Positions 45,738-53,108 of a DNA stretch of 64,000 nucleotides are shown here, piece after piece; within the stretch, counting starts at the first letter, position 1, and the number at the start of each line of letters is the position of its first letter. The stretch is from contig NZ_PDNU01000004.1 of the NCBI RefSeq assembly GCF_002631185.1, positions 62,001 through 126,000 on the forward strand. The letters run 5' to 3'. The stretch comes from Teichococcus rhizosphaerae. Its GTDB lineage: Bacteria; Pseudomonadota; Alphaproteobacteria; Acetobacterales; Acetobacteraceae. The translations under genes and the position numbers were made by a program. Below the pieces are notes generated by a model. The model was given only the letters and a program-made list of their open reading frames with translations. It was not told the origin of the DNA and did not search any database.

Positions 45738-47021
45738 TCACGCGGGCATCTCCCGCTCCATCCCTTCGAGGCTGTCCAGCGCGGCGCGCGCCGCCCATTC
45801 GCCGCTTTCCCAAGCGCCCCCCACCGTGGCGGCGAGGCGCGGGTGGCAGGCCTCGCCGGCGAAGCAGAGGCGGCCGCCCGCCAGCGGCTCGCCGAGCACG
45901 CGCCGCGCCGAGGCCCGGCCGGGGCGGGCATGGGAATAGGCGCCGCGCGCGAAGGGATCGTTGCCCCAGTCGCTGGCGAGCATGGGCATGCCGGCCAGCG
46001 CCGCGCCAGCACGCGCGCCGAAGGCATGGCGCAGCTCGGCGCGGGCCAGCGCCTCCAGGGCGCGCGGCCCCTCGCGGCTGGCCTCCCAGGCGGCGGGGCC
46101 GCCGAGGAAGCCCATCAGGTGGTCATGCCCGAAAGGCCAGGCGATGAAGCTCATCGCCGCCTCGTCCTCCGTTTCCACCCGCCGCTCCAGCCCGGTGAAG
46201 GGGGCGAGACCCAGGCGGTCCTCCCCCGCCGCGCGCAGGCCGACCTTGTTCAGCAGGCCGAGCGGCAGGTCATGCGCCGCCTGCCCGGTCCGGTGCGGCA
46301 GGGGCGGGTCGAAGCGCGGCGCGCCGGCGGCGATCAGGGAAGTGGGAATGGTGACGATGGCGGCGCGGGCGGCGACGCGGCCGAAGGCGCCCTCCGCCAC
46401 CACCCCCGGCCCGCCCCAGCGCAGCCGCTCCACCACCGCGCCATAGGCGATGGGCAGGCCGGCGGCGAAGCCGGACAGGAAGCTCCCCAGCCCCTGCGGC
46501 AGCAGCCAGTTCGGCGCATCGAGCTGGGTATCGAGGAAGTCCCGCAGGTCCATCTCCGCCAGCCGCGCGGCGCAGATCACCGGGCCTTCCCAATGCGCCA
46601 CCGTGGCATCCCAGGCGCCGCCGCGCGGAGCGAAGTCGGCGGCCGAGGCATCGGGTGGCGCGTCGGCCAGGGCGGCGCGGAGCCGGGCGTGGAAGGCGGC
46701 GTAGGTGGCGTCATAGGCGGCCGTCTCCGCCTCGCTCGCCGGGCGGCGGGCGATCAGGCAGAGGGAATGGCGCACCGCGTCGTGGTCGAAGGGCGCGGCG
46801 CCGCCGGCGAGCGGCGCCAGCGGGTTGTCATGCGCCTGGTGCAGCCAGGTGGCGCCCAGGTCGAAGGGGGCGCCCAGCGTGGCGGCGTCGGTCCAGGCGC
46901 GGCCGCCGGGCCGGCCGCGCGCCTCCAGCACCTGCACGCTCCGCCCGGCGGCCATGGCGGCGCGCGCCGCGGCGAGGCCGGCGGCGCCGGCCCCCACCAC
47001 CAGGATGTCGGGATCGGCCAT
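45738..47021 (-). CDS. Flavin-containing amine oxidase-like protein
   Basis: A cytosolic FAD enzyme of 427 residues. The dinucleotide site ILVVGAGAAGLAAARAA is at the N-terminus with RGRPGGRAWTD as the second FAD contact, and the C-terminal GRLCFAGEACHP...GGAWESG motif completes the amine oxidase (NAD(P)/FAD monoamine oxidase-like) pattern. The substrate cannot be read. The ATG at 47021 was chosen because the FAD motif begins six residues in. It follows the YccF gene after 11 bases. Confidence 0.87.
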   Translation of the reverse strand: MADPDILVVGAGAAGLAAARAAMAAGRSVQVLEARGRPGGRAWTDAATLGAPFDLGATWLHQAHDNPLAPLAGGAAPFDHDAVRHSLCLIARRPASEAETAAYDATYAAFHARLRAALADAPPDASAADFAPRGGAWDATVAHWEGPVICAARLAEMDLRDFLDTQLDAPNWLLPQGLGSFLSGFAAGLPIAYGAVVERLRWGGPGVVAEGAFGRVAARAAIVTIPTSLIAAGAPRFDPPLPHRTGQAAHDLPLGLLNKVGLRAAGEDRLGLAPFTGLERRVETEDEAAMSFIAWPFGHDHLMGFLGGPAAWEASREGPRALEALARAELRHAFGARAGAALAGMPMLASDWGNDPFARGAYSHARPGRASARRVLGEPLAGGRLCFAGEACHPRLAATVGGAWESGEWAARAALDSLEGMEREMPA

Positions 47022-47032
47022 GGGAGGCGTGC

Positions 47033-47506
47033 TCAGCCGCCGCGCATCCGGCCCCAGGCGGCGCGGCCACGGCCGAGCGAGATGGCATCGGCCACCTCGT
47101 TCGGCACCACGCGCTTGCCCACCGGGAAGATGGCGGCACCCGCCAGCTTCAGATGCGCCCAGGCCAGCGGCAGGCCGATGATGGTGACCGCCATCGCCGC
47201 CGCCAGCGTCAGGTGCGAGATGCACAGCCAGATGCCGGCCAGCAGGAACCAGACGAGGTTGGCCAGCAGCCCGAGCGGCCCGGTGCCGATGGAGCCGACG
47301 CCGGTCAGGTCCTCGCGCGAGACGAGGCTGCGGCCGAAGGGGAGGAAGCTGTAGCTCGCCATGGTCACGCAGGCGCGGGCCCAGGGAATGCCGATGATGG
47401 TGACGGTCATCAGCACCGCGGCCAGCAGCCACATCGCCGCCGTGACGAAGCCGAGGGCGAAGACGTTCCACAGGATGTTCAGCAGCAGCGCCAATTCGTT
47501 CTCCAT
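47033..47506 (-). CDS. YccF-family inner-membrane protein
   Basis: A 157-residue membrane protein with four to five helices and two YccF repeats (VTIIGIPWARACVTMASYSFLPFGRSLV and VTIIGLPLAWAHLKLAGAAIFPVGKRVV). YccF proteins have no proven function. The ATG at 47506 has GGGAA a few bases upstream. Its C-terminus ends 11 bases before the flavin enzyme gene, so both are probably expressed together. Confidence 0.9.
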   Translation of the reverse strand: MENELALLLNILWNVFALGFVTAAMWLLAAVLMTVTIIGIPWARACVTMASYSFLPFGRSLVSREDLTGVGSIGTGPLGLLANLVWFLLAGIWLCISHLTLAAAMAVTIIGLPLAWAHLKLAGAAIFPVGKRVVPNEVADAISLGRGRAAWGRMRGG

Positions 47507-47645
47507 CGGGTTCCCGCTGCGGCAATGCCGGGCGGAGGCGCCGGGTTGCCCCACCCCGGAAGCGGGGTGACAGGCCGGGCCGGCGGTCGCACACTGGCCT
47601 CCATATGGGGTCGGTCCAGGGCGATCGCAGCGGAGGAAGCAGGAG

Positions 47646-49961
47646 ATGGCGGAACAGGATGCCAGGATGCGGCCGCACGCCGCGCATTGGGGCGCCTTCC
47701 AGGCCGGCTGGAAGGACGGCGCGCTGGTGGTCGAGCCGCATCCGGCGGATCCCGACCCCTCGCCGATCTTACAAAATTTCCCAGACGCGCTGCGCCACAG
47801 GGCGCGCATCACCCAGCCCATGGTGCGGCGCGGCTGGCTGGAGCGCGGCCCCGGCCCGAGCGACGCGCGCGGGCGGGACGCGTTCGTCCCCGTCTCCTGG
47901 GAGCGGGCGCTGGCGCTGCTGGCGGGCGAGCTGGCCCGGGTGCGGGACGCGCACGGCCCGCAGGCGGTGTTCGGCGGCTCCTATGGCTGGGCCAGCGCCG
48001 GGCGCTTCCACCATGCGCAGAGCCAGATCCACCGTTTCCTCAACATCGCGCTCGGCGGCTATGTGCGGTCGGTGAACAGCTACAGCGCCGGCGCCTCGGC
48101 GGTGATCATCCCGCACATCCTGGGGCCGTTCGAGGCCGTCACGCGCCGCAACGTCACCTGGGAGCAGGTCGTGGAGCACACCGGGCTGGTGCTCTCCTTC
48201 GGCGGCATGGCGGTGAAGAACAGCGCGGTGGCCAGCGGCGGCGTCAGCCGGCATGTCGAGCGCGGCGCGATGGCCGCCGCCGCCGCGCGCGGTGCCCGCT
48301 TCGTGCTGATCGGCCCGCTGAGGGACGACCTGCCGGAGGAGGCGGGCGCCGAGTGGCTGCCCATCACCCCCGGCACCGACACGGCGCTGATGCTGGGCAT
48401 GGCGCACACCCTGCTGGCCGAGGGGCTGCACGACACCGCCTTCCTGGCCACCCACTGCACCGGCTGGGAGCGCTTCGCCCCCTACCTGACCGGCGCCGCC
48501 GACGGCCAGCCGAAGGACGCCGCCTGGGCCAGCGCGATCTGCGGCGTGCCGGCGGAGAGCATCCGCCAGCTGGCGCGGGACGCCGCGGCCAGCCGCACGC
48601 TGATCAGCATGGCCCATTCCCTCCAGCGCGCCGAGCATGGCGAGCAGCCGGTGTGGATGGGCGCGGTGCTGGCGGCCATGCTGGGGCAGATCGGCCTGCC
48701 CGGCGGCGGCTACAACTACGCGCTCGGCGCCATCGCCCATTACGGCAAGCGCGCCAACGCCGTGCCGATCGCCAGCCTGCCGCAGGGGAAGAACGGGGTG
48801 CGGGACTTCATCCCCGTCGCCCGCGTCAGCGACATGCTGCTGAACCCCGGTGCGCCCTTCGACTACAACGGCCAGCGCCTCGCCTATCCCGGCATCCGGC
48901 TGGTCTACTGGGCGGGCGGCAACCCGTTCCACCACCACCAGGACCTCAACCGCCTGCGCCGCGCCTTCGCCGGCATCGACACGCTGGTGGTGCATGAGAG
49001 CGCCTGGACCGCCACCGCCAAGCACGCTGACATCGTGCTGCCCGCCACCATGTCGCTGGAGCGGGAGGACATCGCCGGCTCGCCCAACGACCCGCTGCTG
49101 GTGGCCATGCACAAGCTGGCCGAACCTGTGGGCGAGGCGCGGGACGACTACGCCATCTTCGCCGGCCTCGCCGCGCGGCTGGGCTGCGAGGCGGCCTTCA
49201 CCGAGGGGCGGGACGCGCGGGGCTGGCTGCGCCACCTCTACGAGCAGACCCGCGAGGCCATGGCCGCCCGCGGCGAGCCGGCGCCGGATTTCGAGGAATT
49301 CTGGCGGGTGGGCGAGCTGGCCCTGCCCCAGGCGCCGGACGATGGCGGCATCCTGCGCGCCTTCCGCGAGGACCCGGCGGCCAACCCGCTGCCGACGCCG
49401 AGCGGGCGGATCGAGATCTTCTCCGAGACCATCGCGGGCTTCGGCTATGCCGACTGCCCCGGCCACCCCGCCTGGCTCGCCCCCACCGATGTGCCGGCCG
49501 CAGGCAGCCCGCTCTGGCTGGTGGCCAACCAGCCGGCCACGCGCCTGCACAGCCAGCTCGACTTCGGCGGCACCAGCGCCGGCGCCAAGCGGCGCGGGCG
49601 GGAGGTGATGCGCATCCACCCCAAGGACGCCGCCGCGCGCGGCATCGCCGAGGGCGACATCGTGCGGCTGCACAACGCGCGCGGTGCCTGCCTCGCCGCC
49701 GCCTCGCTGAGCGACGCCGTCATGCCGGGCGTGGTGCAGCTCGCCACCGGCGCCTGGTACGACCCGGCGGACCCGGCGGAGGACAACCCGCTCTGCGTCC
49801 ACGGCAACCCGAACGTGCTGACGCGCGATGCCGGCACCTCCAGCCTGGCGCAGGGCTGCACGGGGCAGCTCACCACGCTGGAGGTGGAGAGGTTCGCCGG
49901 CAACCTGCCGCCGGTGCGGGCCTGGGACCCGCCGGGGGCGGAGGCGCTGGCGGCGGAATAG
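47646..49961 (+). CDS. Molybdopterin oxidoreductase, BisC/TorA family
   Basis: A 771-residue Mo-bis(MGD) enzyme of the DMSO/TMAO/biotin-sulfoxide reductase group. GGSYGWASAGRFHHAQSQ near residue 110 places Ser117 where this group has its Mo ligand. LPGGGYNYALGAIAHYGKR and the C-terminal GCTGQLTTLEVE fit. There is no N-terminal Tat signal and no iron-sulfur cysteines, so a cytosolic BisC-like S- or N-oxide reductase is most likely. Methionine sulfoxide is a known substrate of BisC. Starts with GGAGG and GGAG motifs upstream. It is divergent from yccF and converges with the patatin gene. Confidence 0.88.
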   Translation: MAEQDARMRPHAAHWGAFQAGWKDGALVVEPHPADPDPSPILQNFPDALRHRARITQPMVRRGWLERGPGPSDARGRDAFVPVSWERALALLAGELARVRDAHGPQAVFGGSYGWASAGRFHHAQSQIHRFLNIALGGYVRSVNSYSAGASAVIIPHILGPFEAVTRRNVTWEQVVEHTGLVLSFGGMAVKNSAVASGGVSRHVERGAMAAAAARGARFVLIGPLRDDLPEEAGAEWLPITPGTDTALMLGMAHTLLAEGLHDTAFLATHCTGWERFAPYLTGAADGQPKDAAWASAICGVPAESIRQLARDAAASRTLISMAHSLQRAEHGEQPVWMGAVLAAMLGQIGLPGGGYNYALGAIAHYGKRANAVPIASLPQGKNGVRDFIPVARVSDMLLNPGAPFDYNGQRLAYPGIRLVYWAGGNPFHHHQDLNRLRRAFAGIDTLVVHESAWTATAKHADIVLPATMSLEREDIAGSPNDPLLVAMHKLAEPVGEARDDYAIFAGLAARLGCEAAFTEGRDARGWLRHLYEQTREAMAARGEPAPDFEEFWRVGELALPQAPDDGGILRAFREDPAANPLPTPSGRIEIFSETIAGFGYADCPGHPAWLAPTDVPAAGSPLWLVANQPATRLHSQLDFGGTSAGAKRRGREVMRIHPKDAAARGIAEGDIVRLHNARGACLAAASLSDAVMPGVVQLATGAWYDPADPAEDNPLCVHGNPNVLTRDAGTSSLAQGCTGQLTTLEVERFAGNLPPVRAWDPPGAEALAAE

Positions 49962-49988
49962 GAGCAAGGAAGGGGGTAAGGATCCCCG

Positions 49989-50026
49989 GCCGGCCCCCGC
50001 CCCTTTGCCAGCGGTTCGGGGCCGGC
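49989..50026. terminator. Hairpin between convergent genes
   Basis: GCCGGCCCC (49989-49997) pairs with GGGGCCGGC (50018-50026) in the gap between the molybdoenzyme and patatin stops. No U-tract is present, so a terminator role for both is inference from position. Confidence 0.35.
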
Positions 50027-50030
50027 GCTC

Positions 50031-51203
50031 TCAGGGGCGGTGGATGTCGTGCACCTGGATGCCGCTGCCGGGCTCGGGCATGGCCAGCCACTGGCCGTGC
50101 TGCAGCGTGGCGCGGGTGTCCTCCAGGCCGCTCTGCCAGTGGGCGTGCATGGTGGCGGTGGAGAACTCGTAGTCCTTGGCCTGCCCCTCATGGGCCTGCT
50201 GCTGGTAGATCAGCTGCAGGATCACCACCTCCGGCATCCGCTCCAGCCGCTGCTTCAGGGCGCGCTGGCCGGCATCCAGCCGCTCCGGCGGCACCAGCTC
50301 CAGGGCGCGCCTCAGCTCCATCTCCAGGTCGCGGAACTTGCGGTAGGCATCGGTCACCAGCCGGGTGCGGCTGCTGTAGCGGATGTCCTTCTCGCGCGAC
50401 ATCACGGCGGGCATGGACCGCGGCACCATCCCCCGCGCGCTGAACAGGTCCACCTGGAAGGCCAGGGTGTTGCGCCCCTCCAGGTTCTCCAGCAGGTGTT
50501 GCAGCGGCGTGTTGGAGACGAGGCCGCCATCCCAGAACCAGTCCGTGCCCACCTGCACCATGGGCAGGGCGGGCGGCAGCGCGCCGGAGGCCATGATGTG
50601 CGCCTCGGTGATGCGCATCCGGCCGCTGTCGAAGAAGGCGAAGTTGCCGCTGGCCACGTTCACCGCCCCCACCGAGAAGCGGGTGGCGCCGTCGTTCAGC
50701 AGGTCGAAGTCCACCAGCGCGCGCAGCGTCTCGCGCAGGGGCGCGCTGTCGTAGAAGGCGGTGGCGGTGCGCGCGCCCGGCAGGGAGAACCAGGGGTTCG
50801 GGTGGTTGGGCGTGAAGAAGCCGGGCTGGCCCTGCAGCATGGTCAGCGCCGCCGAGGCCTCGTGCCGCCACTGGCGGAACAGGTCGCCATCCGGCAGCGC
50901 CAGCGGCCAGATGCGGTCGCTCGTCACCCGGTCCCAGAAGGCGCGCAGGGCGGCGACGCGCTTTCCCGGAGGGTTCCCGGCGATCAGCGCGCCGTTGATG
51001 GCGCCGATCGAGACGCCGGCGATCCAGTCCAGCGCCACGCCCGCCTCGTCGAGCGCCTCATAGACGCCCGCCTGGTAGGCGCCGAGCGCGCCGCCGCCCT
51101 GAAGCACCAGGGCCACCCGCCGGCACCTCTCGGGCCGCCACGGGTCGCCGGGGCGGAAGCCGTGCCGGTCCAGCCCGGAACGGGGCGGCTCTGCTGCATC
51201 CAT
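50031..51203 (-). CDS. Patatin-like phospholipase with DUF3734-type C-terminus
   Basis: A 390-residue lipid acyl hydrolase. The oxyanion loop GGGALGAYQAG starts at residue 36, the nucleophile is Ser65 in GVSIGA, and the catalytic Asp225 is in WDGGL. After residue about 250 comes the longer region seen in proteins annotated with DUF3734. No signal peptide. The start at 51203 has GGAG seven bases upstream. Substrates are probably phospholipids or poly-hydroxyalkanoate-related esters; that is inference. Confidence 0.9.
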   Translation of the reverse strand: MDAAEPPRSGLDRHGFRPGDPWRPERCRRVALVLQGGGALGAYQAGVYEALDEAGVALDWIAGVSIGAINGALIAGNPPGKRVAALRAFWDRVTSDRIWPLALPDGDLFRQWRHEASAALTMLQGQPGFFTPNHPNPWFSLPGARTATAFYDSAPLRETLRALVDFDLLNDGATRFSVGAVNVASGNFAFFDSGRMRITEAHIMASGALPPALPMVQVGTDWFWDGGLVSNTPLQHLLENLEGRNTLAFQVDLFSARGMVPRSMPAVMSREKDIRYSSRTRLVTDAYRKFRDLEMELRRALELVPPERLDAGQRALKQRLERMPEVVILQLIYQQQAHEGQAKDYEFSTATMHAHWQSGLEDTRATLQHGQWLAMPEPGSGIQVHDIHRP

Positions 51204-51317
51204 GGGGCTCTCCTCCGTCGCGGTCGCCCCACAGATGAGGGCCACCCGCGCCGCCGCCAAGCCCCAGCCGCGCCGGGCAGGCCGGCCAGGGCGAGGCCCG
51301 CGCGCGGGCGGCGCGGC

Positions 51318-52304
51318 TCAGAGCTTCAGGCCGAGCCGCTCGACCATCGCCTTCTCCTCGGCGTTCGTCTTCTGGGCGAAGGCGGCGTATTCCTCGGGGC
51401 CCATGTAGATCACCGGCATGTCGTAGCGGTCGAGGATGGCGACATGCTTGGGGTCGTTCACCGCCACGCGGAAGGCCTCGTCCAGCACCTTCACCACCGC
51501 CGGGTCCATGCCCTTCGGCCCCGCGACGCCATAGGGCGAGGTGGAGACGAGGTCGATGCCGCTCTCCTTCAGCGTCGGCGTGTCGGGGAAGCGCTTGGCG
51601 CGCGAGGGGCCCCAGGTGACGAGCAGCTTCGCCCGGCCGTCCCTCACCATCTCGGCCCAGCCGGAGCTGTCCACCAGCGCATGGGTCTGGCCGCTGAGCA
51701 GCGAGGTCAGGTTCTCGGCGAAGCCGCGGAAGGGCACGTGAATCCACTCCACCCCCTTCTGCCCGGCGATCTGCTCCATGGTGATGTGCAGCGAGGTGCC
51801 GACGCCCGGCGTGCCGTAGGTGTACTTGCCCGGATCCTTCTTCGAGGCGGCGATGAACTCGTCGAAGGTGTTCCAGGGCGCGTCGGCCCGGACCACCACG
51901 CCGAACAGGTAGCCGGTCAGCTGGCTGACCCAGGTGAAGTCCTTCATCGGGTCGAAGGGCGGGCGCGCCGCCATGTGCGGGTAGCGGAACACGCTGATCG
52001 GCATCTGGGACAGGGTGTAGCCGTCCGGCTTCTCGTTCAGCAGCGCCTGCGCGCCGAGGATACCGCCGGCGCCCGAGCGGTTCTCCACCACCACGGGCTG
52101 GCCGAGCTTGGCCGACGCGCTCTCGCACAGGGCACGCATCTGGATGTCCGTGGTGCCGCCCGCCCCCCAGGGCACGAGCATGCGGATGGGACGGCTGGGA
52201 AAGCCGGACTGCGCCAGGGCTGGGCGGGCGAGTGTGCCGGCGGCGCCGAGGGTGGCGCCAAGGGCGCCCAGGGACAGCGCCGCCCGACGGGTCAGTGTAG
52301 CCAT
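51318..52304 (-). CDS. Bug-type tripartite tricarboxylate receptor
   Basis: A periplasmic receptor of 328 residues (TctC/Bug family). The signal peptide ends PALAQ. WGAGGTTDIQMRALCES and VVVENRSGAGGILGAQ are the family motifs. GGAGGAAC lies upstream of the ATG at 52304. It is a second orphan receptor in the window without tctA or tctB, sharing the fold but clearly different in sequence from the one at 39242. Ligand is unknown. Confidence 0.92.
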   Translation of the reverse strand: MATLTRRAALSLGALGATLGAAGTLARPALAQSGFPSRPIRMLVPWGAGGTTDIQMRALCESASAKLGQPVVVENRSGAGGILGAQALLNEKPDGYTLSQMPISVFRYPHMAARPPFDPMKDFTWVSQLTGYLFGVVVRADAPWNTFDEFIAASKKDPGKYTYGTPGVGTSLHITMEQIAGQKGVEWIHVPFRGFAENLTSLLSGQTHALVDSSGWAEMVRDGRAKLLVTWGPSRAKRFPDTPTLKESGIDLVSTSPYGVAGPKGMDPAVVKVLDEAFRVAVNDPKHVAILDRYDMPVIYMGPEEYAAFAQKTNAEEKAMVERLGLKL

Positions 52305-52520
52305 TCTTGATGTTCCTCCAGTCTTCTGCGCCATTTGTGGGGCGAGGCTTCGGGTGGTAACTTCCCAAAAATCCCCAGGGCAGGCAACTCCACCCCTCGG
52401 CACAGCGCGGAAATTCCTCAACCGTTGCGGCCCATCCCACAGGGTTGATGCCCCGCATGGGCGAAGACAGCCTATAAGCGGGCGCACGGCCGGGGTGAGG
52501 CTTGGAGAAGCGACATCATC

Positions 52521-53108
52521 ATGTCCCACACGGACGATGCATCCCGGCGCACCGGCCTGCGCTGGCATCTGCGGCGGGAAACCCACTCCCTGCACGAGGC
52601 CGCCGACGCGCTGGGCGGCGCGCACGACCTCGGCACCCTGGCCGGCTATCGCGGCTTCCTCCGCGCCCATGCCCGCGCCCTGCCGGCCCTGGAGGCGGCC
52701 TGCGACGCCGCCGGCCTCGCCACCCTGCTGCCGGACTGGCCCCGGCGCCGCCGCGCCGCCGCCCTGGCCGCCGACCTCGCGGCGCTGCGCGTGGCGCCGC
52801 CGCCCAGCCCCCCGCTGGCCTTCGCGGGGCTGGAAGAGGCGCTCGGCGCTGCCTATGTGCTGGAAGGCTCGCGCCTGGGCAACGCGCTGCTGCTGCGCGG
52901 CGTTGTGACGGAGGCGCGGGGCGCCGTGGCCTACCTGTCCCACGACCCGGGTGCCGGCGGCTGGCCGGCCTTTCTCGGCCTGCTGGAAAAGGCCCTTCCC
53001 GGCCCGGAGAACTGGCCCCAGGCGGCGCGTGGCGCGCGCCTGGCCTTCGAACACTTCCTGGCGGCGCTGCGTCGCGAAAGGACCGCCGAGCCGATGCTGC
53101 ATGCGTGA
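52521..53108 (+). CDS. bphO: Biliverdin-producing heme oxygenase BphO
   Basis: Opens heme to biliverdin, the chromophore of the adjoining bacteriophytochrome. The enzyme has 195 residues. THSLHEAADAL places the proximal heme ligand His25, and GAAYVLEGSRLGNALLLR is the distal-helix motif with the flexible Gly. Its stop lies within the first codons of bphP (eight-base overlap), so enzyme and sensor are made together. No photosynthesis genes are in the window. Confidence 0.92.
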   Translation: MSHTDDASRRTGLRWHLRRETHSLHEAADALGGAHDLGTLAGYRGFLRAHARALPALEAACDAAGLATLLPDWPRRRRAAALAADLAALRVAPPPSPPLAFAGLEEALGAAYVLEGSRLGNALLLRGVVTEARGAVAYLSHDPGAGGWPAFLGLLEKALPGPENWPQAARGARLAFEHFLAALRRERTAEPMLHA

